Origin: DATAEG01 sp963703085
GTDB taxonomy: Bacteria > Actinomycetota > Actinomycetes > Mycobacteriales > Jatrophihabitantaceae
Length of the DNA: 64,000 bases
Assembly: GCA_963703085.1 (NCBI GenBank)
Contig: OY969789.1
Span: 2,356,001-2,420,000 of the forward strand
Direction of reading: 5' to 3'
Positions 42,097 through 50,691 of this stretch are shown here, piece by piece. The notes beneath the pieces are model-generated. The model saw nothing but the letters and a program-made list of their open reading frames with translations. It was not told where the DNA came from and did no database searches. The translations under genes and the position numbers were made by a program. Each line of letters starts with the position of its first letter. Position 1 is the first letter of the stretch.

Positions 42097-42326
42097 TCGC
42101 TGATGTCGCGGGCCGCCTCGCGTTGCGCCCGGCGGCCGTCCCGCACCACCGCGTAGACGCCTAGCAGCAGGCCGATCGGCGCCAGTACACAGAGCAGGTT
42201 CTGCGCCAGCGGGCGGTTGGTGTCGCCGCTCGCGAACTGCACGACGGTCACCACGATGGTGAGCAGCCCCACGGCGAACAGCGCCAGCCCGCAGCGCAGC
42301 AGTGCGGGCAGCCGGCTACGGGTCAT
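42093..42326 (-). CDS. Small two-helix membrane protein
   Basis: 77 aa with two hydrophobic segments (CGLALFAVGLLTIVVTVVQF and LLCVLAPIGLLLGVYAVV) and a basic C-terminal tail. Not identified further. The upstream continuation of the frame overlaps the cspB leader and is not coding. Convergent with MOSC, sharing 4 bp at the stop codons, and divergent from cspB. A membrane protein gene also sits beside cspB in mycobacteria, by recall. Confidence 0.7.
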   Translation of the reverse strand: MTRSRLPALLRCGLALFAVGLLTIVVTVVQFASGDTNRPLAQNLLCVLAPIGLLLGVYAVVRDGRRAQREAARDISD

Positions 42327-42391
42327 CGCAGGATCGTCGCAGCGCAGAAGGCAGGTGTCATATCCGAGCCGGACCGGTAGCCTGGGAGCAG

Positions 42392-42413
42392 AGGCACCGC
42401 GTGTGCGGTGCCT
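42392..42413 (+). promoter_or_regulatory. Leader hairpin upstream of cspB
   Basis: AGGCACCGC (42392-42400) and GCGGTGCCT (42405-42413) form a perfect 9-bp stem with a GTGT loop, followed by TCTGTGTTGTTC. TAGCCT at 42378-42383 could be the -10 box, which would put the hairpin at the very 5' end of the cspB mRNA. It may stabilise the message, attenuate it, or respond to temperature. Confidence 0.5.
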
Positions 42414-42458
42414 TCTGTGTTGTTCGAAGAACGGTTCACACGTCCAGAAGGACTGGTC

Positions 42459-42482
42459 GTGGCAGCAATTGAGGTGACGTAA
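42459..42482 (+). CDS. Seven-codon upstream ORF abutting cspB
   Basis: GTG GCA GCA ATT GAG GTG ACG TAA encodes MAAIEVT. AGAAGGA ends 6 nt before its GTG, and its TAA is directly followed by the cspB GTG with no gap. The cspB Shine-Dalgarno GAGGTGA lies inside this ORF, so its translation could control access to it. It may also be fortuitous. Confidence 0.4.
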   Translation: MAAIEVT

Positions 42483-42866
42483 GTGCCCACCGGCAAGGTC
42501 AAGTGGTTCAACGCGGAGAAGGGCTTCGGCTTTCTCGCCGATGACGACGGCGAGGAGGTCTTCGTCCATCGTGACGCGCTGCCCGAAGGCGTGAGCGAAC
42601 TCAAGCCGGGGGCCCGCGTCGAGTTCGGCGTGGTCTCCGGGCGCAAGGGCAACCAGGCGCTCTCGGTGCGCATCCTGGATCCGGTGCCCTCTGTGGTCCG
42701 CGCGTCGCGCAAGCCTGCCGACGAGATGACGCCGATCGTGGAGGACCTCATCAAGCTGCTCGACGGAGTGTCCAACTCGCTGCGCCGCGGCCGGTATCCG
42801 GAGCGTGCCGAGGGCCGCAAGATCGCGGCCGTGCTGCGCGCGGTCGCGGACAACCTGGACGCCTGA
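42483..42866 (+). CDS. cspB: Cold-shock domain protein with C-terminal extension (CspB-like)
   Basis: About 127 aa. The first 65 residues are a cold-shock domain with RNP1 KGFGFL and RNP2-like VFVHR, which binds single-stranded RNA and DNA. An extra 60-residue helical tail (ADEMTPIVEDLIKLLDGV ... RRGRYPERAEGRKIAAVLRAVA) distinguishes the actinobacterial CspB type from the roughly 67-aa CspA type. GTG start directly after the stop of a tiny upstream ORF. Followed by a strong hairpin. Confidence 0.93.
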   Translation: MPTGKVKWFNAEKGFGFLADDDGEEVFVHRDALPEGVSELKPGARVEFGVVSGRKGNQALSVRILDPVPSVVRASRKPADEMTPIVEDLIKLLDGVSNSLRRGRYPERAEGRKIAAVLRAVADNLDA

Positions 42867-42882
42867 GCACGCCCTACTTCCG

Positions 42883-42934
42883 CGATGATCACGCGGAATT
42901 CGTTGCTATCACGACGATTTCCGCGTGATCATCG
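42883..42934. terminator. Convergent hairpin between cspB and the DUF2771 gene
   Basis: A perfect 16-bp stem pairs 42883-42898 with 42919-42934 around a 20-nt loop. The left arm can alternatively fold on itself (TTCCGCG with CGCGGAA). The right arm ends exactly at the stop codon of the minus-strand gene. Confidence 0.7.
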
Positions 42935-43417
42935 CTAGCCGGTGGGTTTGACGTGGAAGATCCAGCCGCCGGCCTGCACACTGCCGCGTAGCTGCGCCAC
43001 CTGTACGTAGTAGTCCCCGGTGCTCGCCGGCGCGGCGGCAAGGGTGACGGTGTGCCGGTTGCGCAGTACCTCGGCAGGCGCCACGTTCGGGACCGGTGTC
43101 GACGCGCCGGTCGAGCTGACCGTCACCGCCACAACCACCCAGCTCAGCGAAACTGCTCGGGGCACGTCGACCAGCAGTTTGGTATCCGGCGGCACGGTGA
43201 TGGTCGGCGCGTTGGCGAAGTCGGTGAGGAAGTTGCGCTTCGGGCCGCCAGTCTGGATGTAGAACGCCGCACTGACCTGGATGCTCTTGTGCGCTGCATA
43301 GACGGTGATGCGCGGTGCCGGCTTGCGGCAGGCGGTGAGCGTGGCGGCCAGAGCGAGGAGCAGTGCCAGCAGGAGAATCACTGCGCGCCGGCGCGCAGTG
43401 ACGAACCGGCGCAGCAT
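42935..43417 (-). CDS. DUF2771 lipoprotein
   Basis: About 160 aa. Basic n-region, hydrophobic core and lipobox LTAC near residue 30, so a lipid-anchored protein. The remainder is a beta-rich domain with PKRNFLTDF and DYYVQVAQLRG, matching actinobacterial DUF2771 (Rv0875c-like by recall). Starts 3 bp after the upstream MFS stop, so the two are in one operon. Function unknown. Confidence 0.78.
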   Translation of the reverse strand: MLRRFVTARRRAVILLLALLLALAATLTACRKPAPRITVYAAHKSIQVSAAFYIQTGGPKRNFLTDFANAPTITVPPDTKLLVDVPRAVSLSWVVVAVTVSSTGASTPVPNVAPAEVLRNRHTVTLAAAPASTGDYYVQVAQLRGSVQAGGWIFHVKPTG

Positions 43418-43420
43418 GGC

Positions 43421-45313
43421 TCAGACGGTACCGGGGCTGATCCCCGGGGAACGCATCGAGTTGCTGCCGGTTCTGCTGCGAATCACGATGTAGACGACGG
43501 ACGAGCAGGTGACGGCAGCGGCGACGCCGAGGCCGAGTGCGCCGTGCCCGATGGGCAGCAGGATGGCGATCGTCGCACCGATCACCCAGGCCAGCTGCAA
43601 GAACGTTTCGGACCGGGCGAACGCGCTGGATCGGTAGGTCTCACCGACATCGCGCTGAATGACCGCGTCCAGTGACACCTTTCCGAGAGAGTTCACCGCC
43701 GCGACGAAGAACATGCAGATCACCGCGGCGGTGAGGCCGAACGTCAACGCGGTGACGGTGCAGGAGATAGCGGTGATGGCGCAACAGAACACGACCAACC
43801 GGTCCGGATGGCCCAGATGCACGCGTGCGCCCAGCGCGGTGCCGACTGCGTTGCCGATTCCGACGCCGGCTCCGATGGCGCCCAGCTGGCTGGCCGCTTG
43901 CAGACCGTGCGAGGCGTTCTGGATCCAGAACGCCAGGAACAGGGTGAGGAAGCCGGTGGAGAAGCGCAGCATCGACGCGCCCTGCAGGGCGGTCACGACC
44001 GACGGGCCGTATCCGCGCCCGGCCCAGCTGCGGATCCGGCCGATGGGCGGCACCTTGACCACTTCGCCGGGTCGGGGCGGCTCTTCGGGATGCCGAGCAG
44101 CCGGGGCGGCCGAGTCGACCTGCTTCGGCAACTTGAGCGCAAAGAACCCGGTTGCCGCGAACGGGACAGCGGTCAGCCACAGACCTATCCAATAGGACCC
44201 GGTCAGCTTGATGATCGCGCCCGCGAACCCGCCGCCGATCAGCATCGCGCCCAGTCCGAACAGCGACAGCCGGGCATTCGCGGTGACCAGGGACATGCCT
44301 TGCGGCACGAGGCGCGGGGCCGCGGCGGCGCGCACGACCGAGTACGCCTTCGAGAGCACCAGCGAACCCAACGCGAGCGGGAACAGTGCGAACAGATTGT
44401 TGAAGTTCTGCGCCATCAGGACGGCCAGAACCGCGCGCCCGAAGGCGCTGACTGCCATGGCCCCGCGGCGACCGTGCTGGAAGCGATCCAACACCGGGCC
44501 GATCACCGGAGCCACAACGGCGAACGGTGCCATCGTGATGAGCAGGTAGCCCAACACGTTGCCGCGCTGGTCGCTCTTGGCCGCCGAGAAGAAGACCGTG
44601 CCGGCCAGCGCCACGGTGATCATCGCGTCGGCGGCGAAGGACAGCACCTGGTTCCAGATCAGCTGCGTCATCCCGGACTCGTCGGCGCCGTCGGCTTTGC
44701 TGGCGGCGACGACCTTGTTGGTCACGTACCGGGCCGCCTGCTGGCCACGCGCGGCAACGGCCCGGGTCACCGTCACCTTGCCGGCAGCGGTGCTCAGCTG
44801 TTCGCCGGGAACGACCGGTGAGCCGTACGGTCCGGGCGGGAGCGCGGCTGGGTCGGTCGCGGCGCCGGCTGGGGCAACCGGCACGGTGTTCGGGGGCGTC
44901 GCGGCCGGGTCCGGTTGGGTGTGTTGCCGGCCGTCGTTGACGGGGTCCCGCGGGCGCAGCTCCTGGCGATCCTGCGACGTGGTCGGTACTTGCTGGGTTG
45001 GCGCTTCACCCACGTGCGGGAGTCGCGCAGTTTCCATCACGTGCGGGTCGGCGGGTTGCTGCGGCACGTAGTACGTCGGCGCGTCGAAGCCATCGGAGGG
45101 AGCGCGATCGACCGGCTGCGACCGGCTGTCGTGCTGCGTCTCCTGCGGCGGAGACGCAGGCGGTGGGGGCGCCTTCGGCTCGGGAGCCGGGCCCCGCCGG
45201 TAGGACGTGTGTCCGCTGTGGCCGAATCGCGAGCGCGGCGGATCGTCGTCGCGTCGAGGTGAACGGTCCCGGGCCACGTCACTATCCTGCCCCACGGCGC
45301 GGACGGTCCCCAT
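43421..45313 (-). CDS. MFS transporter with long disordered N-terminus
   Basis: About 630 aa. The first 210 residues are Pro/Asp/Arg-rich and disordered (GHTSYRRGPAPEPKAPPPPAS), followed by about twelve membrane helices beginning near WNQVLSFAADAMITVAL. This is the Rv0876c-type transporter, found in a fixed order with DUF2771 and DUF3027. The substrate is unknown. ATG 45313 is chosen; a start further upstream would overlap the divergent gene's promoter. The cytoplasmic N-terminal extension may mediate protein contacts. Confidence 0.82.
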   Translation of the reverse strand: MGTVRAVGQDSDVARDRSPRRDDDPPRSRFGHSGHTSYRRGPAPEPKAPPPPASPPQETQHDSRSQPVDRAPSDGFDAPTYYVPQQPADPHVMETARLPHVGEAPTQQVPTTSQDRQELRPRDPVNDGRQHTQPDPAATPPNTVPVAPAGAATDPAALPPGPYGSPVVPGEQLSTAAGKVTVTRAVAARGQQAARYVTNKVVAASKADGADESGMTQLIWNQVLSFAADAMITVALAGTVFFSAAKSDQRGNVLGYLLITMAPFAVVAPVIGPVLDRFQHGRRGAMAVSAFGRAVLAVLMAQNFNNLFALFPLALGSLVLSKAYSVVRAAAAPRLVPQGMSLVTANARLSLFGLGAMLIGGGFAGAIIKLTGSYWIGLWLTAVPFAATGFFALKLPKQVDSAAPAARHPEEPPRPGEVVKVPPIGRIRSWAGRGYGPSVVTALQGASMLRFSTGFLTLFLAFWIQNASHGLQAASQLGAIGAGVGIGNAVGTALGARVHLGHPDRLVVFCCAITAISCTVTALTFGLTAAVICMFFVAAVNSLGKVSLDAVIQRDVGETYRSSAFARSETFLQLAWVIGATIAILLPIGHGALGLGVAAAVTCSSVVYIVIRSRTGSNSMRSPGISPGTV

Positions 45314-45366
45314 CAGACCGGGCCGACCCTGGTCCGCGGTCGCCCGCCGGTGCGTCACAATGGTTC

Positions 45367-46239
45367 GTGCCTTCTTCCAGCGTTGCCACCTCTGCTCGGC
45401 CGGACTCAACTGTCGCCGCGGCACTGGAGGTCGCTCTCGCCGCGGCCCGCGAGGTCGGCGGCGAGAGCGTCGGCGAACACCAGGGTGTGCGCCCGGACGG
45501 CGACCGGGTGGTGACGCATCGTTTCGCTGCGACCATGCCCGGCTACCGCGGCTGGTACTGGGCGGTAACCCTCAGCCGGGCGCCGCGCGGCAAGGTGGTG
45601 ACCGTCGACGAGGTGGTGCTGCTGCCGGGCGAGGGCTCGTTGCTGGCACCGGAGTGGGTGCCATGGTCGCAGCGCCTGCAGCCCGGCGACCTCGCCCCTG
45701 GCGACCTGCTGCCGACACCCTCCGACGACCCCCGTCTCGTCCCGGGCTACGTCGGCACCGGCGACGATTCGGTGGACCAGCCGGCCATCGAGGCCGTCGC
45801 CACGGAGCTGTTCCTGGGTCGGCCGCGAGTGCTTTCCCCGGACGGTCGCGACGACGCGAGCGACCGGTGGAGCTCCGGCGACCGGGGCCCGGAATCGGCC
45901 ATGGCCGCGATGGCGCCGGGGCACTGTGTCGACTGCGGTTTCCTCATGCAGATCGCCGGTGCGCTGCGTGGCGCCTTCGGCGTCTGTGCCAATGAGTTCG
46001 CCCCCGCCGACGGCCAAGTGGTCGCCCTCGACTTCGGGTGCGGTGCGCACTCCGAAGCACAGGTGGCCGAGTCCGACTTCGCCGCCCGCAGCGGCGAGGT
46101 CTATGACGACGAGTCGATGGAGATCCTGGCGAATCCCGTCCAGCCTGCCGAGCCGGACACGGCACCTAACGCCGAGGGGGAGGTTGTTCCGGCCGAGGAG
46201 GAGGATCTGGCTCGTTCGCCCGGCGGGTCGCGGCCCTAA
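45367..46239 (+). CDS. DUF3027 protein
   Basis: About 290 aa. Family blocks: FAATMPGYRGWYWAVTLSRAP near residue 57, VPWSQRLQPGDLAPGDLLPTP, and a putative metal site HCVDCGFLMQIAG ... VCANEFAPADGQVV ... FGCGAHSE near residue 185-225. Conserved across Actinobacteria with no known function. GTG 45367 is preferred because family similarity begins just after it; CACAAT ends 5 nt before it, suggesting leaderless expression. Divergent from the MFS gene, 53 bp apart. Acidic C-terminal tail. Confidence 0.85.
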   Translation: MPSSSVATSARPDSTVAAALEVALAAAREVGGESVGEHQGVRPDGDRVVTHRFAATMPGYRGWYWAVTLSRAPRGKVVTVDEVVLLPGEGSLLAPEWVPWSQRLQPGDLAPGDLLPTPSDDPRLVPGYVGTGDDSVDQPAIEAVATELFLGRPRVLSPDGRDDASDRWSSGDRGPESAMAAMAPGHCVDCGFLMQIAGALRGAFGVCANEFAPADGQVVALDFGCGAHSEAQVAESDFAARSGEVYDDESMEILANPVQPAEPDTAPNAEGEVVPAEEEDLARSPGGSRP

Positions 46240-46278
46240 CCTCCCCCTCGCGGCACAAGCCCAGACGCGGCACTCATC

Positions 46279-46299
46279 GCCGGGTCTACTCGACCCGGC
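46279..46299. terminator. Hairpin between convergent DUF3027 and DUF2530 genes
   Basis: GCCGGGTC (46279-46286) and GACCCGGC (46292-46299) form an 8-bp stem with a 5-nt loop that includes most of the DUF2530 stop codon. Confidence 0.55.
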
Positions 46300-46534
46300 C
46301 TTCGCTGCGGTGCTTGCCGTACAGCAACGTGCCGGCGATGCCGAGGACCCACCCGGCCAGACAGGTCCACAGCCAGATCCGGTGGTCGTGGCGGCCCAGC
46401 CACCCCCAGAACGGCAGCAGCGCCACGAAGGCCGCGAACCACAGCGCCGTACCGATCAGGAACACGGTGCGGGCGTGGATCGGTGGCGGCTGCGGCGCCT
46501 CCCGCGACCCGGTGAGGATTGTCGGCAGTGGCAT
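46286..46534 (-). CDS. DUF2530 small membrane protein
   Basis: 82 aa with two membrane helices (VFLIGTALWFAAFVALLPF and WLWTCLAGWVLGIAGTLLY) and a HDHR loop between them, matching actinobacterial DUF2530 (Rv0879c-like by recall). ATG 46534 is chosen over an earlier in-frame start because similarity begins at LPTILTG. Divergent from the purine permease. Function unknown. Confidence 0.78.
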   Translation of the reverse strand: MPLPTILTGSREAPQPPPIHARTVFLIGTALWFAAFVALLPFWGWLGRHDHRIWLWTCLAGWVLGIAGTLLYGKHRSEGRVE

Positions 46535-46638
46535 GATGCGGCAGGCTACCCGCGCCGGCATCGCCGCCGCGGACATTGCTCACCGAGAGTTCCTCCCCAC
46601 GCGCCATCGGCGCCGATCAGCACCGAAGGACACATCTG

Positions 46639-48117
46639 ATGAGTCGGCCTGCTCGCACTGCTCCGGAATCGACCACGAGCCCACTGGACCGCTTCTTCCT
46701 GATCACCGAGCGTGGCTCGTCGCTGGCGCAGGAGATGCGCGGTGGTCTGGTGACCTTCGTGACGATGGTCTACATCGTCGTGCTGAATCCACTGATCATC
46801 GGCACGGTCGCCGACAGCAACGGCCACCTGCTGGGCGGTGGAAAGGCGCCGGCCATCGCCGCCATCGCCGCGATGACGGCCTTGGTGGCCGCAGTCATGA
46901 CGATGCTGATGGGGATCTTCGGCCGTGCACCGTTCGCGCTGGCCACCGGCCTCGGGCTGAACGCCTTCGTAGCGTTTCAGGTGGCCAGCAAGATGTCGTG
47001 GGCGGCAGCGATGGGAATGGTGCTCATCGAGGGCTTCGTCATCACCGTGCTGGTGTTGACCGGATTCCGGGTCGCGGTGTTCCGGGCCATCCCGGCGCAG
47101 CTGAAGAGCGCGATCGCGGTCGGCATCGGGCTGTTCATCGCTCTGATCGGCTTCGTGGACGCAGGCTTCGTGCGACCGGGTGCCGGCACGCCGGTGGACA
47201 TCGGCATCAACAGCCATCTGAACGGCTGGCCGACGCTCGTGTTCGTCGTCGGGCTGCTGCTCATCGCTGTGCTGATGGCCCGCAAGGTCAAAGGCGCCAT
47301 CCTGATCGGGATTGCGGTATCCACGGTGCTTGCGGTCATCCTCGAAGCGACCGTCAAGATCGGGAGCCAGACGGACGCCACCGGCAAGCTGGTCAACCCG
47401 GAGGGGTGGGCGCTGAACGTGCCGTCCTTCAAGGGCAAGCACTTCGGCGCGCCGGACTTCAACCTGTTCGGTCACTTCTCGCTCGGTGGCGGGTTCTCGG
47501 CCGTAGGCATCATCTCGGGCATCGTCATCGTGTTCTCGTTGGTCCTGTCCGACTTCTTCGACGTGATGGGGACGACGATCGGGCTGGCCAGCGAGGCCAA
47601 TTTGCTCGACGAGGAGGGCAACGTGCCCCGGATCAGAGAGGTACTGCTGATCGACGGCCTGGCCGCGATGGCCGGTGGTGTGGCCAATGCGTCCTCGGCG
47701 ACCACCTACGTCGAGTCGGCTTCGGGCATCGGCGACGGTGCCCGCACTGGTCTGGCAAGCGTGACCACGTCGCTGCTGTTCGTGGTCACGATCTTTCTCT
47801 CGCCCCTCGCCCAGTTCGTCCCAAGCGAAGCGGCCACGCCCGCCCTGGTCGTGGTCGGCGTGCTGATGATGAGTCAGATCAAGAACATCGACTTCGCTGA
47901 CTTCACCGTCGCGGTGCCGGCATTCCTGACCATGGTGTTGATGCCCTTCACCTATTCGATCACCAACGGCGTGGGTGCTGGTTTCGTCAGTTGGGTGGTG
48001 TTGCGCGTGGCCACCGGCAAGGCTCGCCAGGTGCATCCGCTGCTGTGGTTGATCTCGGCGTTCTTTGCGATCTATTTCGCGATCGAGCCGCTGAAGAACC
48101 TGTTCGGCATAACGTGA
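46639..48117 (+). CDS. NCS2 purine permease (AzgA-like)
   Basis: About 492 aa with ten or more hydrophobic segments. AzgA-group signatures: LAQEMRGGLVTFVTMVYIVVLNPLI near the start, ATGLGLNAFVAFQV, DFFDVMGTTIGLA and SSATTYVESASGIGDGARTGL. Imports adenine, guanine or hypoxanthine with protons. GAAGGA is 8 nt before ATG 46639, which fixes the start 21 codons inside a longer frame. No purine riboswitch is visible in the 104-bp upstream gap. Confidence 0.92.
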   Translation: MSRPARTAPESTTSPLDRFFLITERGSSLAQEMRGGLVTFVTMVYIVVLNPLIIGTVADSNGHLLGGGKAPAIAAIAAMTALVAAVMTMLMGIFGRAPFALATGLGLNAFVAFQVASKMSWAAAMGMVLIEGFVITVLVLTGFRVAVFRAIPAQLKSAIAVGIGLFIALIGFVDAGFVRPGAGTPVDIGINSHLNGWPTLVFVVGLLLIAVLMARKVKGAILIGIAVSTVLAVILEATVKIGSQTDATGKLVNPEGWALNVPSFKGKHFGAPDFNLFGHFSLGGGFSAVGIISGIVIVFSLVLSDFFDVMGTTIGLASEANLLDEEGNVPRIREVLLIDGLAAMAGGVANASSATTYVESASGIGDGARTGLASVTTSLLFVVTIFLSPLAQFVPSEAATPALVVVGVLMMSQIKNIDFADFTVAVPAFLTMVLMPFTYSITNGVGAGFVSWVVLRVATGKARQVHPLLWLISAFFAIYFAIEPLKNLFGIT

Positions 48118-48144
48118 GATTCGGGTTGGCGATTCGATCGATCG

Positions 48145-48157
48145 TTAGGTAAACTAA
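48145..48157. promoter_or_regulatory. Short palindrome at the MarR promoter
   Basis: TTAG-GTAAA-CTAA (48145-48157) lies 4 nt before the MarR start and overlaps a possible -10 TAAACT. It is a candidate autoregulatory site. Confidence 0.35.
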
Positions 48158-48161
48158 ATGT

Positions 48162-48599
48162 ATGCCCGCAGCTACAAAAATCCGTCCCGCGGAGCTGGCC
48201 TCGATGCTTCGGCCGGCACTGCTGCGGCTCACCCGGTTGGTCCGCCTGCAGAGCGGCGATGCTTCAGTCTCGCTGGGTCAGCTCTCCGCGTTGGGCACGG
48301 TCTGCGCGAAGGGGCCGATGAGCGCAGGAGAACTGGCCGAGCACGAGCGCGTCCAACCGCCCTCGATGACCAAGATCATCGGCGTTCTGGACGAGCGTGG
48401 GCTGGTCACCCGAACGCCGCATCCGACTGACGGCCGCCAGGTCGTCATCGCCGCGACCGACACGGGTCGCGAACTGGTCCTGTCCACCCGCAAGCTGCGC
48501 ACCGCCTGGCTGGCGCAACGGCTCGCCGGGCTCAGTGCGGAAGAGCGCGCGACTCTCGCCGAGGCAGCACCGATCTTGGAGAAGCTGGCTCAACGGTGA
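48162..48599 (+). CDS. MarR-family transcriptional regulator
   Basis: About 145 aa. Winged helix with recognition region MSAGELAEHERVQPPSMTKIIGVLDERGLV and the wing TPHPTDGRQVVIAAT. MarR dimers usually repress an adjacent exporter and release it on ligand binding. Its stop overlaps the GTG of the downstream MFS gene (GTGA), so regulator and exporter are co-translated. Rv0880-like by position. Confidence 0.9.
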   Translation: MPAATKIRPAELASMLRPALLRLTRLVRLQSGDASVSLGQLSALGTVCAKGPMSAGELAEHERVQPPSMTKIIGVLDERGLVTRTPHPTDGRQVVIAATDTGRELVLSTRKLRTAWLAQRLAGLSAEERATLAEAAPILEKLAQR

Positions 48600-49924
48600 G
48601 TCCTGTTCAAACCATCACCTCACTGCTGCACCGACAGATCCCTACCGCCACAAAAGACTCCGCGGCCGGCGGAATGTTCCGGTCGTTGCGCGTCCGCAAC
48701 TACCGGCTGTTCGCCAGCGGACAGCTCGTCTCGCTCACCGGTACCTGGATGCAGCGGGTCGCCCAGGACTGGCTGGTCCTCCAGCTCACCAACTCCGGCA
48801 CGGCGCTGGGCATCGTCACGGCGATCCAATTCCTCCCACCGCTGATCCTGGGGTTGTACGGCGGGATGCTCGCCGACCGCGGAGACAAGCGTCGGCTCCT
48901 GCTGATGACCCAGACCAGCCTCGCTGTCGCCGCACTGTCGTTGGGGCTGCTCGACGTGTTGGGCGTGGTGCAGCTCTGGCACGTCTATGCCCTCGCCGGC
49001 GTGGTCGGTGTCATCAGCGCGTTCGACACGCCGATCCGGCAGTCCTTCGTCGTCGAGATGGTGGGGCGCGAGGATCTCACCAATGCCGTCGGCATCAACT
49101 CGGCGATCTTCAACGGTGGCCGGATTCTGGGCCCGGCCGTTGCCGGGGTGATGATCAGCGCCGTCGGCACGGGCTGGGCGTTCATCGGGAACGCCGGGTC
49201 CAGCGTCGCTGTGCTCATCGCCCTTTCGATGATGCGTACCGCCGAGCTGCGGCCGGCGCCCCGCGTGGAACGTGCCCGGGGCCAGCTCTGGGCGACCTTC
49301 ACCTACGTCCGCGGCCGGGCCGACCTCATGGTGGCGATGCTGCTGGTATTCATCGTCGGTACCTTCGGGATGAACTCCCAGATCACCACTGCACTCATCG
49401 CCAAGCAGGTGTTCCATCGCAGTGCGGCGGGGTACGGGTTGCTGTCCACCTCGCTGGCGATCGGAGCGTTCGGGGGTGCGCTGTTGGCCACGCGCCGCCG
49501 CACCCGGGCCACATCTCTCTATCTGATCGGCGCGGCCATGGCGTTCGGCCTCATCGAGATCGTTGCCGGGTCGATGCCTACCTACGCGCTCACCGCCGTG
49601 CTGTTGGTTCCAACGGGGCTGGCGATGCTGACCTTCTCGACGGCCGCGAACACCTCGGTCCAGCTCGGCGTCGATCCGACCATGCGCGGCCGGGTGATGG
49701 CGCTGTACCTCATGTGCTTCATGGGCGGCACCCCGATCGGGGCTCCGCTGATCGGCTGGGTGGCCAACCACTTCGGACCGCGCTGGGGGCTGGCCGGCGG
49801 CGGCCTGCTCTGTGTGCTGGGCGCAGTCGGCCTGGCGTTGGTGATCGCGCGGCGTCGAGATGTGGGCAGCGCGGATCTCGTCCATCGTGTGGAACGCGGC
49901 ATACACCGCTCGCGTGTCGCCTGA
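48596..49924 (+). CDS. MFS exporter coupled to MarR
   Basis: About 442 aa with twelve helices. Opening GGMFRSLRVRNYRLFASGQLVSLTGTWMQRVAQDWLVLQL is characteristic of MFS_3/EntS-like exporters, with DRGDKRRLLL after helix 2. Probably exports a drug or metabolite sensed by the MarR protein. A 25-residue cytoplasmic N-terminal extension precedes the first helix. GTG start overlaps the MarR stop. Confidence 0.86.
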   Translation: MSPVQTITSLLHRQIPTATKDSAAGGMFRSLRVRNYRLFASGQLVSLTGTWMQRVAQDWLVLQLTNSGTALGIVTAIQFLPPLILGLYGGMLADRGDKRRLLLMTQTSLAVAALSLGLLDVLGVVQLWHVYALAGVVGVISAFDTPIRQSFVVEMVGREDLTNAVGINSAIFNGGRILGPAVAGVMISAVGTGWAFIGNAGSSVAVLIALSMMRTAELRPAPRVERARGQLWATFTYVRGRADLMVAMLLVFIVGTFGMNSQITTALIAKQVFHRSAAGYGLLSTSLAIGAFGGALLATRRRTRATSLYLIGAAMAFGLIEIVAGSMPTYALTAVLLVPTGLAMLTFSTAANTSVQLGVDPTMRGRVMALYLMCFMGGTPIGAPLIGWVANHFGPRWGLAGGGLLCVLGAVGLALVIARRRDVGSADLVHRVERGIHRSRVA

Positions 49925-49945
49925 TCCGGGCTTACCGTATATGGC

Positions 49946-50275
49946 GTGGGTGCGTTCACCTCGACGCCGTCGGCGCTCGCGGCTGCTTTCCGGCACAAGC
50001 GCGGATCGCACCATGTGCCGGAGCCCATTCACCCGCCGATCCAGCGGGTCGCGGCTGACGTACGCCGGCTGCACCGGCTGCTGAACGCTCTGCCCAAGGG
50101 CACGTCCTATGTGCGGGGTATCGGGGTCGCGACCGCGTACGACCAGATGCTGAGCGTCGCCTGCGAGCAACTCGAGGTGGCCACCCGGCTGCTGAGCCTC
50201 CCGCAGGGTCGGTCCCGCCAGCTGGAACGCATTCGCGTCGAGTTCGAGCTGGGTGAGCGCGGCCTGCTCATCTGA
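49946..50275 (+). CDS. Small conserved hypothetical protein
   Basis: About 109 aa, not assigned to a named family. Mostly helical with IQRVAADVRRLHRLLNALPKG, then a loop YVRGIGVATAYDQMLSVACEQLEVATRLL that looks conserved in Actinobacteria. TACCGT at 49933-49938 is 7 nt before the GTG and no ribosome site is present, so probably leaderless. Lies 21 bp after the MFS gene and 56 bp before a DUF4389 gene. Confidence 0.6.
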   Translation: MGAFTSTPSALAAAFRHKRGSHHVPEPIHPPIQRVAADVRRLHRLLNALPKGTSYVRGIGVATAYDQMLSVACEQLEVATRLLSLPQGRSRQLERIRVEFELGERGLLI

Positions 50276-50331
50276 GGCAAACCTGGCCAGACCCGGCTAC
50301 GGTCAGCGCACCCAAGTGAGAGTGAGGCGCC

Positions 50332-50691
50332 GTGACCTATCCGCCGCAGCCCTACGCGCAGTCTGGTCCACCAGCACCGTTCGGGCCCGGTGCGCATCCT
50401 GTGCAGCTGGACATCGCTTATGTCGAGAAGCGATCCCGCCTGCTGGCGCTGATCGGTATCCCGTTCTTCCTCGGTCGGATAATTCTGGCCATCCCGGCGT
50501 TGATCCTGTACTTCATCGGCATCGCCCTGGCGGTGCTGGCCTGGCTGAACCTGTGGGCCATCCTGTTCACCGGCAAGGCAAACCGCGGTTTCCACGACTT
50601 CTGCGTCGGCGCGATCCGGTGGCAGACCAGAGGGACCGCGTACGTCTACGTGCTGACCGCCACGTACCCACGGTTCCGGCTACAACCCTGA
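50332..50691 (+). CDS. DUF4389 membrane protein
   Basis: About 119 aa. A Pro-rich start is followed by one long hydrophobic region that can form two helices (IPFFLGRIILAIPALILYFIGIALAVLAWLNLWAILFTG), then NRGFHDFCVGAIRWQTR and YVYVLTATYPRF. These match DUF4389, a membrane family of unknown role. A GTGAG-rich stretch precedes the GTG start. Its TGA overlaps the apparent CTG start of the next gene. Confidence 0.75.
   Translation: MTYPPQPYAQSGPPAPFGPGAHPVQLDIAYVEKRSRLLALIGIPFFLGRIILAIPALILYFIGIALAVLAWLNLWAILFTGKANRGFHDFCVGAIRWQTRGTAYVYVLTATYPRFRLQP

Noticed and set aside
46606..46617. ATCGGCGCCGAT palindrome as an operator for the purine permease
   Set aside because: A 12-bp GC palindrome is common by chance in this composition and has no repeat elsewhere in the window.
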